From Anaerolineaceae bacterium (GTDB lineage: Bacteria > Chloroflexota > Anaerolineae > Anaerolineales > Villigracilaceae): a DNA stretch of 64,000 bases. The notes below the pieces were generated by a model. That model worked only from the letters and a program-made list of their open reading frames with translations, was not told the DNA's origin and ran no database searches. Both the position numbers and the translations under genes were made by a program. Shown here in pieces: positions 49,150-57,488 of the stretch (its first letter is position 1; the number at the start of each line of letters is the position of its first letter). Location of the stretch: positions 1-64,000 of the forward strand of contig VFJR01000060.1 in NCBI GenBank assembly GCA_009885945.1. Direction: 5' to 3'.

Positions 49150-50634
49150 ATGACTCAAGCAAAGAAACTAACATACTATGAAATTCTTGGCGTGCAAAGA
49201 GATGTCGCTCAGGAAGAGATAAAAAGCGCTTATTTACAAGCTGCGCAGCGTCTTCATCCGGATAAAAATACAGCGGAGGGCGAGACCGAGCTTTTTCTGG
49301 ATGCGCAGCTGGCTTTTGAGACTTTATTTAATCCCGTGCGCCGCGCGCAATACGATGCTACCCTGCCGCCCGAGGAAAAACATTCGGATATAGTTTCTCA
49401 TAAAATTCACTTCAGTCGTCCTAATCTTGTACGCATTGATGAACCGCAAATTATGTATGTATTGCTTGAGCTTGAGGCAATTAAAGGCAAAGATGCATTT
49501 GTAGCGCCGCCCATGAATCTCTGTCTTGTCATTGATCGTTCCACATCGATGCAAGGTCCCAAGATGGACCTGGTCAAATCATCTATTTCGCAAATCCTTC
49601 GCCTCTTACGTCCACAGGATGTTTTTAGCGTGGTATCTTTTAGCGACAAAGCCGATGTCGTGATTCCAGCCTCGCGCGTCACAGAGCCTGGAAGAATGGA
49701 GGCGCGTCTTCGTTTGATTCAGCCCTCAGGCGGCACCGAAATTTTTCAGGGCTTGAACATGGGCTATACAGAAATACAGCATAATTACTCATCTGCCTAC
49801 GTTAATCATATTGTCGTACTGACCGATGGGAATACCTATGGAGATGAGCAAAATTGTCTGCAATTGGCAAAAAAAGCTGGGGAGCAAAATATAGGCATTA
49901 CCTGCATGGGATTAGGCAGTGATTGGAACGACATTTTGTTGGATGAAATAGCATGCGCTACTGGCAGCAGTAGTGTCCATATAGCGCAGCCTGATGATAT
50001 TCAAAAAATACTAATTAGAAAATTTGAATCTCTGTCAAATGTCTTTGCCGATGACATCATGCTTGAATATAAACCTACTGACCAGTCAAAAATCACATAC
50101 GCCTTTCGATTGCAGCCCAATTCGGGACCGCTCATCATTAATACACCAATGCATTTTGGCTCCATCACGCAAGACGAAACTCTTAATGTTTTATTTGAAA
50201 TTGAAGTGCAACCATCAAAAGACAACTCTGATTCTGCTATACTGCTGGATGGAAATTTGAAAGTGACAATTGCTGCGCGCCCTACGCCTGTTCCGCCTAT
50301 TCGTTTGCGCATCACATCCAAATTTGAAATTGATTCTGCTCCCGAGCCGCCTCCAGACCTAATCCTAAATGCGCTCTCGAGGCTTAGGCTATATCGTATG
50401 CAAGAACGTACCCGTGTTGATATTAATGACGGCCGTTACGAAGCTGCTACTGCACGTTTGCAAACATTGGCTACTCATCTCTTTTCTCAAGGCGAGAGTT
50501 CTTTAGCAAGCACTGTGCTTATGGAAGTGCAAAACATCTTGAAATCTCAAAACATCAGCGATGAGGGCAGTAAGGACTTAAAATACAAAACACGGTCTTT
50601 GCTTCTCTCTGCTCCACAGGAGAAGCGAAAATGA
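49150..50634 (+). CDS. J-domain/VWA fusion protein
   Basis: This 494-aa protein joins an N-terminal DnaJ J-domain (~7-70; LTYYEILGVQRDVAQEEIK and the Hsp70-activating HPD at 36-38) to a von Willebrand A domain (~118-300) and a beta-rich C-terminal region. The MIDAS metal site is complete: D129-R-S-T-S133 in VIDRSTSM, Thr in SGGTEIFQGL and Asp in VVLTDGNTYGDEQ. The C-terminal region (~310-490) resembles the beta/helical tail of bacterial VWA proteins (MQERTRVDINDGRYEAATA). It can plausibly present a VWA-bound client to DnaK. It overlaps the FHA gene by 4 nt (ATGA). Confidence 0.9.
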   Translation: MTQAKKLTYYEILGVQRDVAQEEIKSAYLQAAQRLHPDKNTAEGETELFLDAQLAFETLFNPVRRAQYDATLPPEEKHSDIVSHKIHFSRPNLVRIDEPQIMYVLLELEAIKGKDAFVAPPMNLCLVIDRSTSMQGPKMDLVKSSISQILRLLRPQDVFSVVSFSDKADVVIPASRVTEPGRMEARLRLIQPSGGTEIFQGLNMGYTEIQHNYSSAYVNHIVVLTDGNTYGDEQNCLQLAKKAGEQNIGITCMGLGSDWNDILLDEIACATGSSSVHIAQPDDIQKILIRKFESLSNVFADDIMLEYKPTDQSKITYAFRLQPNSGPLIINTPMHFGSITQDETLNVLFEIEVQPSKDNSDSAILLDGNLKVTIAARPTPVPPIRLRITSKFEIDSAPEPPPDLILNALSRLRLYRMQERTRVDINDGRYEAATARLQTLATHLFSQGESSLASTVLMEVQNILKSQNISDEGSKDLKYKTRSLLLSAPQEKRK

Positions 50635-51134
50635 TTAGCTGCCCCAGTTGTCGGTTGGCAAATGCAGAAGGTTCGATTTTTTGTCTTGACTGCGGAACCA
50701 AATTAATTGATTTCGACGGACAAGTTACCCAGAGCATTAAATTTTCAACCAAAGAAATGCAGTTCTCAACTCCTGCTACCAAGCATATACCAACCACAAA
50801 TCCAAACGCCTGGGGATCTTTACATGTGATGGATACTGGTCAGGTTCTGCCTCTGCAAGAACGCTCTGAATTTACAATGGGGCGTGTTAGCGAAGACCAG
50901 CCGATTATGCCCGATATTGACCTATCAGTATATAAAGCATATGCTGGTGGTGTTTCTCGTTTACACGCTGTTATTAAACGAGAGGGGCAGCAGGTTATTG
51001 TGATGGACTTAGGTTCGTCCAACGGAACCTATGTAAACGGCAAGCGATTAAATCCAAACATTGAACATGCTATTAAGCATGGCGATGTGATTACTTTGGG
51101 TAAATTAAAGATGCAAGTTCTGCTTAGAAGTTAA
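50631..51134 (+). CDS. Zinc-ribbon/FHA-domain protein
   Basis: This 167-aa protein has an N-terminal zinc ribbon (CPSC...FCLDCGTKL) linked by ~50 residues to an FHA domain (~70-165), a reader of phosphothreonine peptides. FHA motifs are TMGRVSEDQPI, SRLHAVIKREG and DLGSSNGTYVNGKRL, including the Arg, Ser and Asn that contact phosphothreonine. It is translationally coupled to the J-VWA gene through ATGA. It probably docks on the phosphorylated kinase or on the J-VWA protein and thereby recruits partners. Confidence 0.93.
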   Translation: MISCPSCRLANAEGSIFCLDCGTKLIDFDGQVTQSIKFSTKEMQFSTPATKHIPTTNPNAWGSLHVMDTGQVLPLQERSEFTMGRVSEDQPIMPDIDLSVYKAYAGGVSRLHAVIKREGQQVIVMDLGSSNGTYVNGKRLNPNIEHAIKHGDVITLGKLKMQVLLRS

Positions 51135-51151
51135 ATTGAGAGGTTATAAAA

Positions 51152-51394
51152 ATGGCTATTACAATCATATTACACGTTGCCGGTGAGCCCGCGATTGCCG
51201 GTGAAATTGAAGAACTTCCCAAACCTACTGATACTATTATTGTAGTTACCAACCCGCGATTGCGCGATGGTAAAGAACTCCATTATCTTGAGCATAATGT
51301 GGTCAAAGTGATTTGGCCCATGTCTAAGATCGCTTTGATCGAAGTACTAGAAAATTCTGAAGAAGAGAAGATTATTGGTTTCGTGAGGGAGTAA
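51152..51394 (+). CDS. Small conserved-looking protein of unknown function
   Basis: This 80-aa cytosolic protein has no recognised domain. It alternates hydrophobic strands ([45 protein letters not shown]) and ends in a charged segment, consistent with a small beta-barrel. It starts 17 nt after the FHA gene, and its stop touches the next ATG by a single base, so it belongs to this operon. The position between phosphothreonine reader and response regulator suggests an adaptor role, but that is a guess. Confidence 0.7.
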   Translation: MAITIILHVAGEPAIAGEIEELPKPTDTIIVVTNPRLRDGKELHYLEHNVVKVIWPMSKIALIEVLENSEEEKIIGFVRE

Positions 51395-51395
51395 T

Positions 51396-52112
51396 ATGCC
51401 TGAGACTTTTGAGCGCCGCCGTGTGCTTGTGGTAGATGATGAAGAGCGGATGATTCGTTTCATTCGTATGAATTTGGAACATGATGGCTTTCAGGTAAGC
51501 GAAGCCTTAAATGGCAAACAAGCTATTCAAAAATTACGGGATGTGAATCCAGACATTATTTTATTGGACGTGATGATGCCTGAATTAAATGGTTTTGAAA
51601 CTCTTGAGACCATTCGCGAGATTAGCAATGTGCCGGTAATTATGCTCACTGCAAAAGGGGAAGAAGATGACCGTGTGCGCGGATTAGAATTGGGCGCAGA
51701 CGATTATGTGACCAAGCCGTTTAGTCCGCGTGAATTGGTCAGCCGCGCAAAAGCTGTGCTGAGACGCACAGAAGGCATGAGCGGTTCGATGCATGGTTTG
51801 CTTGAAATTGATGCGCGCTTGAAGATCGATTTTGACCGCCGCGAAATTTGGCTGGAGGGTAAGCTGGTGAAGCTGCGTCCCACGGAATATCGCCTGCTAT
51901 TTCACCTTGTTCAAAATGCAGGCTGGGTGGTTTCGCATGATCAGTTATTGCAAAAAGTATGGGGCTACGAATATCGTGATGAGCCGCATTATGTGCGTTT
52001 GTATATTAATTACCTTCGCCAAAAATTAGAGAAGGATCCTGCGGACCCAAAATATATTTTGACCGAACGGGGGGTAGGCTACCGATTTGTGGATTACAAA
52101 CGGTCGAAGTGA
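51396..52112 (+). CDS. OmpR-family response regulator
   Basis: This 238-aa response regulator has a receiver ([18 protein letters not shown], acceptor Asp in [33 protein letters not shown]) and a winged-helix DNA-binding domain ([34 protein letters not shown]). GAGGGAGTAAT precedes the ATG. It shares the layout of the regulator at 12142-12840 but is a separate gene. No histidine kinase is adjacent, so it is an orphan in this window. Its place in the kinase/phosphatase operon suggests it is controlled by Ser/Thr phosphorylation or shares a stimulus. Confidence 0.92.
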   Translation: MPETFERRRVLVVDDEERMIRFIRMNLEHDGFQVSEALNGKQAIQKLRDVNPDIILLDVMMPELNGFETLETIREISNVPVIMLTAKGEEDDRVRGLELGADDYVTKPFSPRELVSRAKAVLRRTEGMSGSMHGLLEIDARLKIDFDRREIWLEGKLVKLRPTEYRLLFHLVQNAGWVVSHDQLLQKVWGYEYRDEPHYVRLYINYLRQKLEKDPADPKYILTERGVGYRFVDYKRSK

Positions 52113-52161
52113 GATAAAGCTTGCTGTCTTTGGATCAAGCGCGAGTTAAATAAAGAAGCGA

Positions 52162-52194
52162 ACATTCGAACATTTTTTTGTTCGAATGTTTTTA
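52162..52194 (+). terminator. Terminator after the kinase/phosphatase operon
   Basis: ACATTCGAACA and its exact complement enclose a 6-nt T loop and are followed by TTTTTAT. It closes the run that begins at 46.2 kb and separates the NarL-type gene. Confidence 0.8.
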
Positions 52195-52221
52195 TATCTG
52201 TATTGGAGGTAAAATCACAGC

Positions 52222-52881
52222 ATGGCAAAACAAAGAATTATTTTAGTGGATGATCATGAAGTAGTGCGCCTTGGGTTGAAATCGCTCTTGGAGAGGAATT
52301 CGCAATTTTCTGTAGTGGGGGAAGCGGGCTCGGCGCGTGAGGCTGTTGAGAAAGTGGCAAGGCTTCAGCCTGATGTGGTGGTGATGGATATTCGCTTGCC
52401 GGGCACGTCTGGCATTGAAGCCTGTGAAGAGATTGTGGATAAATTTCCGAAGACGAAAGTGATAATGTTGACATCTTATGCGGAAGATGAAATGTTGTTT
52501 TCTGCGATTCGCGCGGGCGCATCTGGATATATTCTTAAGCAAATCGGAAGTGAAGATCTAATTAAGGCTCTGGAAGCTGTAAGCCGCGGCGAAGCTTTGC
52601 TGGACCCTGCGGTAACGCAGCGCATTTTTCAAGAAGTGCGCCGTGCAGGGAAAGAAGGCGAGGCTTCTGCGTTTGCACATTTGAGCGAGCAGGAAAAACA
52701 TGTTCTGCTATTGGTGGCAGAGGGTAAGACCAACCGCGAGATCGCGAAACAATTATTTTTGGGAGAGGGCACGGTACGGAATTATGTATCTAGCATTCTT
52801 TCCAAGTTAAATGTGAGTAACCGTGCCGAAGCGGCTGCCTATGCGGTCACGCATAAATTAAAAGAACAGATAACCGTATAG
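52222..52881 (+). CDS. NarL/LuxR-family response regulator
   Basis: This 219-aa response regulator has a receiver ([18 protein letters not shown], acceptor Asp in [35 protein letters not shown]) and a C-terminal LuxR-type HTH ([39 protein letters not shown]). GGAGGTAAAATCACAGC precedes the ATG. It follows the terminator of the kinase locus, so it probably has its own promoter. No cognate sensor is adjacent. It is likely a transcription factor of the DegU/NarL type. Confidence 0.93.
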   Translation: MAKQRIILVDDHEVVRLGLKSLLERNSQFSVVGEAGSAREAVEKVARLQPDVVVMDIRLPGTSGIEACEEIVDKFPKTKVIMLTSYAEDEMLFSAIRAGASGYILKQIGSEDLIKALEAVSRGEALLDPAVTQRIFQEVRRAGKEGEASAFAHLSEQEKHVLLLVAEGKTNREIAKQLFLGEGTVRNYVSSILSKLNVSNRAEAAAYAVTHKLKEQITV

Positions 52882-52897
52882 ATGATTTTGGCAAGAA

Positions 52898-53509
52898 ATG
52901 TTCCCATTTTTTCATTTGACGGATGATGTAATTTCTTTGCGTGCCTTTCAGTTTGGTGAAGAACATGTACTGCACCGCGCAGTGCAGGAATCATTGCCAG
53001 AACTTGAGCCGTGGATGTCTTGGGCAAATGCTGCATATACCCTCGAGACAGCGCAAAGTTTTATTGCACTAACTCGTGCCAGTTGGGCAAATAGTTCTAT
53101 GTTTGCTTTTGCGATCATAGAAGAAAAAACAGGCGAGTTTTTGGGCGGCTGTAGTTTAAGTTATATACATCCTGTATATCATTTTTGCAATTTGGGATAT
53201 TGGGTGCGTACCCCAAAGCGCGGTCAGGGCATTGCGGGGCGCGCCGCAAATTTAATTGCGCGTTTTGCCTTTGACAAAGTGAAGTTAATTCGCGCAGAAA
53301 TTGTGATCGCAGTGGGGAATGTTGCCAGCGTTAAAGTTGCCCAAAAGCTTGGCGCACACGACGAAGGAATTTCATTGAATCGTATGACGATTAATGAAAA
53401 AGTATGCGACGCGCACATGTTTTCACTGCTTCCATCTGATTTTAATATACCCATGCCAAAAATATTTCAGTTGGTTAGAAACGAAAAAAATGACCCGCTA
53501 CAGCTATAA
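52898..53509 (+). CDS. RimJ/RimL-type GNAT acetyltransferase
   Basis: This 203-aa N-acetyltransferase of the ribosomal-protein Ser/Ala acetyltransferase group (GNAT type 3) has VISLRAFQFGEEHVLHRAVQ at the N-terminus, LGYWVRTPKRGQGIAGRAAN as the CoA motif (R-G-Q-G-I-A) and AVGNVASVKVAQKLGAHDEG as the C-terminal signature. It starts 16 nt after the NarL-type regulator and may be read with it. The acceptor could be a protein N-terminus, an amino acid or an antibiotic and cannot be specified. Confidence 0.88.
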   Translation: MFPFFHLTDDVISLRAFQFGEEHVLHRAVQESLPELEPWMSWANAAYTLETAQSFIALTRASWANSSMFAFAIIEEKTGEFLGGCSLSYIHPVYHFCNLGYWVRTPKRGQGIAGRAANLIARFAFDKVKLIRAEIVIAVGNVASVKVAQKLGAHDEGISLNRMTINEKVCDAHMFSLLPSDFNIPMPKIFQLVRNEKNDPLQL

Positions 53510-53510
53510 T
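53505..53510 (+). promoter_or_regulatory. Probable -10 box of a leaderless transcript (formyltransferase gene)
   Basis: TATAAT ends 7 nt before the ATG at 53518 and overlaps the stop of the upstream gene. No Shine-Dalgarno sequence is present. Confidence 0.5.
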
Positions 53511-53517
53511 CAAACAC

Positions 53518-54186
53518 ATGGTTGATCTTTCTCTTCTTTTTCTTGGCAAAGCAGATGATGCAGATTGCATGCGCGCATTGGAGTTTTGCCAGAAAAATTT
53601 TACATCCGTAACGTATTGTTTGGGCAAGTGGGGAGACCCTTTGCCGGAGTATGTGAAGAATTGGCAGGGCGATTATGTTATTTCTTATCTTTCACGCTGG
53701 GTTGTACCAGAATACTTATTAGAACGCGCTCAAAAAGCATCCATTAATTTTCACCCTGCCTCGCCTGAATACCCCGGTATTGGCTGTAATAATTTTGCAT
53801 TGTACGAAGGTGCAAAAGAATATGGCGTCACTTGTCATCACATGGCATCCAAAGTGGATACTGGAAAGATCATTGCAGTAAAACGCTTTCCTATTTTTGC
53901 AGAGGATAATGTTGAAACAATTCTCAAACGTACTTACGAACATCAAATTTCTCTGTTTTTTGAGATCGTTACCATTATGGCGCAAGGGCTGGCTTTACCG
54001 GTATCACCAGAAACATGGACTCGCCCGCCTTTTACACGCAAACAATTTGATGATTTGTTTCGCATTACAATAGAGATGGACGAAGCAGAAGTTGCACGGC
54101 GCATTCGCGCTGTTAGCTATAAACACTTTCAGCCATTTATAGAAATTCATGGCAAGCGCTTTGAATATAAATCTGTAGATCAATAA
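53518..54186 (+). CDS. Formyltransferase-fold protein
   Basis: This 222-aa protein has the formyltransferase fold of methionyl-tRNA formyltransferase and GART. The N-H-D catalytic set can be traced: INFHPASPEYPGIGCNNFAL carries the Asn and His, and VTCHHMASKVDTGKIIAVKR carries the second His and the Asp. VISYLSRWVVPEYLLERA is the preceding strand-helix. It has no C-terminal tRNA-binding domain and is shorter than Fmt, so it probably formylates a small amine, such as a sugar-nucleotide amine, from 10-formyl-THF. Substrate unknown. Probably leaderless. Confidence 0.85.
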   Translation: MVDLSLLFLGKADDADCMRALEFCQKNFTSVTYCLGKWGDPLPEYVKNWQGDYVISYLSRWVVPEYLLERAQKASINFHPASPEYPGIGCNNFALYEGAKEYGVTCHHMASKVDTGKIIAVKRFPIFAEDNVETILKRTYEHQISLFFEIVTIMAQGLALPVSPETWTRPPFTRKQFDDLFRITIEMDEAEVARRIRAVSYKHFQPFIEIHGKRFEYKSVDQ

Positions 54187-54200
54187 AGAAGGAGAATCGT

Positions 54201-55070
54201 ATGCCCAAAAGTTCAAAAAAGAGTACTGCACCGCAAGGACGCGCTCACGTTTGGCGTGATGAATTTATCTTAATTCTTAGTTTGATCGTGTTTACGGGCG
54301 TTATCTACGCCCTCAGTGATACGCTATCGCCTATGCTTCAAGGTCCCGTCTTGGTGTGGGCGGGTGTTTTGCTTGCATTGGTGCCAGCCTTTATTTGGCT
54401 GGCATTTTTTTATATGCAAGACAGAGCCGAACCAGAACCTAAATCGTATGTGTTTGGGATTTTCATCTTGGGATGTTTACTCGCAGCCGCGGTTGGCACT
54501 CCTCTTATAGATAGCATCTTCCGCGTCTCAAAGTGGATGTACGCTGACAGCATCACTACTTTGCTGGCTGGTATTCTCGTGATAGGTTTTACGCAAGAAT
54601 ATTTAAAATATGCCGCAGTGCGTTTTAGTGTATACCACTCTGATGAATTTAATGAAGCCACAGATGGCATTGTATATGCCACAGCCGCCGGGCTTGGATA
54701 CGCCACGGTCTTAAATATGCAATTTGTCATTTCAAATGGCGGCGTAGATCTAGGTGCAGGTGTAATTCGCATGGCAGTGGTTGCTCTTGCACATGCAAGT
54801 TTTGCTGGCATCGTCGGTTACTTCCTTGGACGCGCAAAGTTTGAATCAGAACCAATTTGGTGGATGCCTCTCGGCGTGACCATCGCCGCTGTAATGAACG
54901 GAACATTCAACTGGTTACGTGGACAAGTGGTGCAAACTGGTGTGAATCTGACAGGCGCTTCCACCAACCCCTGGCTTGGTCTTGTGCTAGCGGCATTCGT
55001 TGCGCTGATAACGATGGGCGTGCTGGTCTGGCTTATGCGCCGCGATGCAGGAGTAAAACATGAAAAATAA
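54201..55070 (+). CDS. PrsW-family intramembrane metalloprotease-like protein
   Basis: This 289-aa polytopic protein with about eight membrane helices fits PrsW, an intramembrane protease that cleaves anti-sigma factors in Bacillus. Motifs are FFYMQDRAEPEPKSYVFGIF (early acidic loop), VIGFTQEYLKYAAVRFSVY, TDGIVYATAAGLGYATV and ALAHASFAGIVGYFLG. In the usual E-E-x-x-K motif the first Glu is Gln (Q-E-Y-L-K), which may affect catalysis. It begins an operon: AAGGAGAATCGT precedes the ATG and its last 11 nt overlap the next gene. Target proteins are not evident. Confidence 0.85.
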   Translation: MPKSSKKSTAPQGRAHVWRDEFILILSLIVFTGVIYALSDTLSPMLQGPVLVWAGVLLALVPAFIWLAFFYMQDRAEPEPKSYVFGIFILGCLLAAAVGTPLIDSIFRVSKWMYADSITTLLAGILVIGFTQEYLKYAAVRFSVYHSDEFNEATDGIVYATAAGLGYATVLNMQFVISNGGVDLGAGVIRMAVVALAHASFAGIVGYFLGRAKFESEPIWWMPLGVTIAAVMNGTFNWLRGQVVQTGVNLTGASTNPWLGLVLAAFVALITMGVLVWLMRRDAGVKHEK

Positions 55071-55632
55071 TAATCTATCCCTTGGCGATCGTTTTGCCGA
55101 AATTTCTGTCTTTATAATCACTGCCATTGCCTTGCTGATCGGCTGGAACTTAAAATCCAACGTTGAGAATCGCGCTTATTTATTTGAAGCAAATGGTATT
55201 AGCGTTCAAGCTCCTGATGGCTGGCGGCAGATACAAACTTCAGGCGACGAAGCATTTCACTCAGCTGAACTTTCCAGTGATGGTTTTGGTACAACCTACA
55301 TTGTACGGAATATACCCATTCCTGCAGACGCCAGCGCAGGTGGAATTGCCAGCTTGTTGACCCTCGAACGCGGGCAAAAGATGACAGCTTTTCGGGTATT
55401 GGATCAACGTGAAGTAAATGTGAATGACAAAATTGCTTATGAGTTAAGCTACGTATTTGTTGAATCAAACCCCGACCTGACACATGCTTCTGCGCCCAAA
55501 GTGGTCTACGGTGTGGATTATATTTACATCAATGGTAATCAAGCTGTTGTGGTTACGTATTGGGCAGAAGAAGGAAAATATGAAATCGATCTTGATCGTT
55601 TTCATCGCTTCCTTCAATCGGTTAAGTTTTAG
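55060..55632 (+). CDS. Uncharacterised membrane-anchored protein in the PrsW operon
   Basis: This 190-aa protein has one N-terminal membrane helix (ISVFIITAIALLIGWNL). An extracytoplasmic domain follows and contains FEANGISVQAPDGWRQIQTS and VVYGVDYIYINGNQAVVVTY. The domain resembles PsbP/Mog1-like or 'surface-exposed alpha-beta' folds, but this is a shape impression only. It overlaps PrsW by 11 nt and is followed immediately by the protease gene, so the three products probably act together in the envelope. It could be a substrate or partner of either protease. Confidence 0.7.
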   Translation: MKNNNLSLGDRFAEISVFIITAIALLIGWNLKSNVENRAYLFEANGISVQAPDGWRQIQTSGDEAFHSAELSSDGFGTTYIVRNIPIPADASAGGIASLLTLERGQKMTAFRVLDQREVNVNDKIAYELSYVFVESNPDLTHASAPKVVYGVDYIYINGNQAVVVTYWAEEGKYEIDLDRFHRFLQSVKF

Positions 55633-55643
55633 TGGAGGCAAGT

Positions 55644-57296
55644 ATGAAACCTCATAAGTTAAATCGTTTTGTTTATATGTTGATCGTCCTCGCGCTGGCA
55701 ACATTGGCTTGCAGCGGCGGTGCGGCGCCGGTCGCGCCGGTTTCGACCGAGCCGCTTGAGGCGCCGTCTGATGCGGGTAATTCCTCTGATACCAACAATG
55801 GCTTATCTCAATCAGAACGTACCAACTTGATTTCGGCAACTGTTCAGATCTATGGTTTGTTTGAGCAAAATGGGGATTTGGTACCGGGCTATGTAGGCTC
55901 AGGAACGATCATCAGCCCAACGGGCTTGATTCTTACCAATGCGCATGTGGCAAGCCCTGCCTCGCAAGGGGATGCGCAGAATGAACCAGATGCGCTGGCA
56001 ATTGGCATTGTAGAGTCTGAAGACCGCCCGGCAGTATTTTCCTATCTTGCCGAAGTGAAAGCAGTGGATGGATTTTTGGATATGGCGGTCATTCAAATTG
56101 TTTCAACGATTGATGGCGATTCACTTAACTCTAATGACCTCAATTTGTCTTATGTAAAAATTGGCGATTCGAATCAAGTTCATGTGGGTGACCATGTTAG
56201 CATCTTTGGTTTCCCTGCCATTGGTGGTGAGACGATTACCTATACAGATGGCAATGTTTCGGGCTTCACTGCTGAAGACCCTATCGGTGATCGCGCCTGG
56301 ATCAAAACAGACGCGACTATTTCGGGCGGTAACTCTGGCGGTCTTGCTTCGAACGATGCGGCAGAAATCATTGGTATTCCTACGATTGCATCTTCCGGCG
56401 CAAATACAGATATTACCGATTGCCGTGTAGTGCAAGATACCAATGGGGACGGACAGCTCACCGAGAAAGATACTTGTATTCCAATTGGTGGATTTATTAA
56501 TGGCATTCGCCCGGTTAATTTGGCTTTGCCGTTGATCAAATCTGCGCAAGGTGGGCAGGCTTATGTCAGCCCGTATAACAGCGGTGTTGCAACAGCAGAT
56601 TCTGGTGGGAATGAATCGATACGGAATTTTCAATGGTACTTAACAGATAGCGATGGTAATTTTACCGACCCTGTAGATTCTTACGAGAATGGTGTTAACA
56701 TCATTGTTGCTTCATTTGATTTTAGCGGTTTTACCAAAGGGCAGGGCTGGAGTGATATCTGGTACCTTAATGGTGAAAATCTTTACGAAGGTTCATACAC
56801 TTGGGAGGGCGAAAGCAGTGGTAGTTCCTATGACTATCTTAATACCACTGATGGCAGTAATTTGCCTGAGGGCACATACACAGTTGAGATTTATGTAGAC
56901 AATGGCCGCGGCGCGCTTGGCTCAGCCAGTGTTGATGTGGGGAGTGGCGGTAGCGGCGGCGTTCCATCCAAGCCTAAGGGTAGCGGCGTCACATTATTTG
57001 GAAACATTTATGATGCCGACACAAACAAGCCGCTTGCAGATGTCTATGTGTTTGTGCTAGTGCCCGGCGTTACGTACGAAGAATGGTCAGATAATAATTT
57101 CCCGGATGCTGATGTTTATTCATACACGTTTACCGACGCGAACGGCAATTACCAAATTTCAGATGAACTTGAACGCGGTAAAACGTATACAGTTGGCTCT
57201 TCTATCAGTGAATATTATGACCAAGCTGGCAATGACCTTGTGTGGACAGATGCTGACCCAGATAACTATGAGCTGAATATTGGGATGAGCAAGTAA
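55644..57296 (+). CDS. Trypsin-like (S1C) protease lipoprotein with a carboxypeptidase-regulatory-like domain
   Basis: This protein of about 550 aa has an N-terminal lipoprotein-type signal (LIVLALATLACSGGAAP). A HtrA/Deg-type serine protease domain follows: His in LILTNAHVASPAS, Asp in DGFLDMAVIQIV and Ser in TISGGNSGGLASN. A beta-sandwich (~330-430) comes next, then a CarboxypepD-regulatory-like domain at the C-terminus (VTLFGNIYDADTNKPLADVY...ANGNYQIS). There is no PDZ domain, unlike HtrA. The start ATG (55644) follows GTGGAGGC; the GTG at 55632 is an alternative. It is the third gene of the PrsW operon and probably an extracellular envelope protease. Confidence 0.88.
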   Translation: MKPHKLNRFVYMLIVLALATLACSGGAAPVAPVSTEPLEAPSDAGNSSDTNNGLSQSERTNLISATVQIYGLFEQNGDLVPGYVGSGTIISPTGLILTNAHVASPASQGDAQNEPDALAIGIVESEDRPAVFSYLAEVKAVDGFLDMAVIQIVSTIDGDSLNSNDLNLSYVKIGDSNQVHVGDHVSIFGFPAIGGETITYTDGNVSGFTAEDPIGDRAWIKTDATISGGNSGGLASNDAAEIIGIPTIASSGANTDITDCRVVQDTNGDGQLTEKDTCIPIGGFINGIRPVNLALPLIKSAQGGQAYVSPYNSGVATADSGGNESIRNFQWYLTDSDGNFTDPVDSYENGVNIIVASFDFSGFTKGQGWSDIWYLNGENLYEGSYTWEGESSGSSYDYLNTTDGSNLPEGTYTVEIYVDNGRGALGSASVDVGSGGSGGVPSKPKGSGVTLFGNIYDADTNKPLADVYVFVLVPGVTYEEWSDNNFPDADVYSYTFTDANGNYQISDELERGKTYTVGSSISEYYDQAGNDLVWTDADPDNYELNIGMSK

Positions 57297-57311
57297 GCAA
57301 AATATAAGCAG

Positions 57312-57423
57312 TAGACTTTATCCGCAGATTATGCAGAATAACGCAGATTTTTTTCTAAAATATTTATAATCGGCGAAACACTTTGGGAATATGGTGTCTG
57401 TAGATTATTTCGGATAATATCTA
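57312..57423. repeat. Interspersed repeat family B, copy 2
   Basis: TAGACTTTATCCGCAGATTA begins the element, and its right end GTCTGTAGATTATTTCGGATA is partly complementary. The first 20 bases closely match the complement of 39004-39023 (family B copy 1). It is non-coding. Confidence 0.55.
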
Positions 57424-57427
57424 GTGA

Positions 57428-57470
57428 TAGCAAAAAAGGAACGAGCAAAAGCCTCGTTCCTTTTTTGCTA
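57428..57470. terminator. Bidirectional terminator between the protease operon and phhA
   Basis: TAGCAAAAAAGGAACGAG and its perfect 18-bp complement enclose a 7-nt loop. A- and T-runs on opposite sides allow termination from both directions. Confidence 0.88.
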
Positions 57471-57488
57471 CTTTCTACTTTCTATTCT

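Noticed and set aside
56121-56633. Antisense ORF of 170 aa in the protease gene
   Set aside because: The plus-strand frame carries a complete His-Asp-Ser triad; the antisense translation is rich in Arg/Asn/Ile without motifs.
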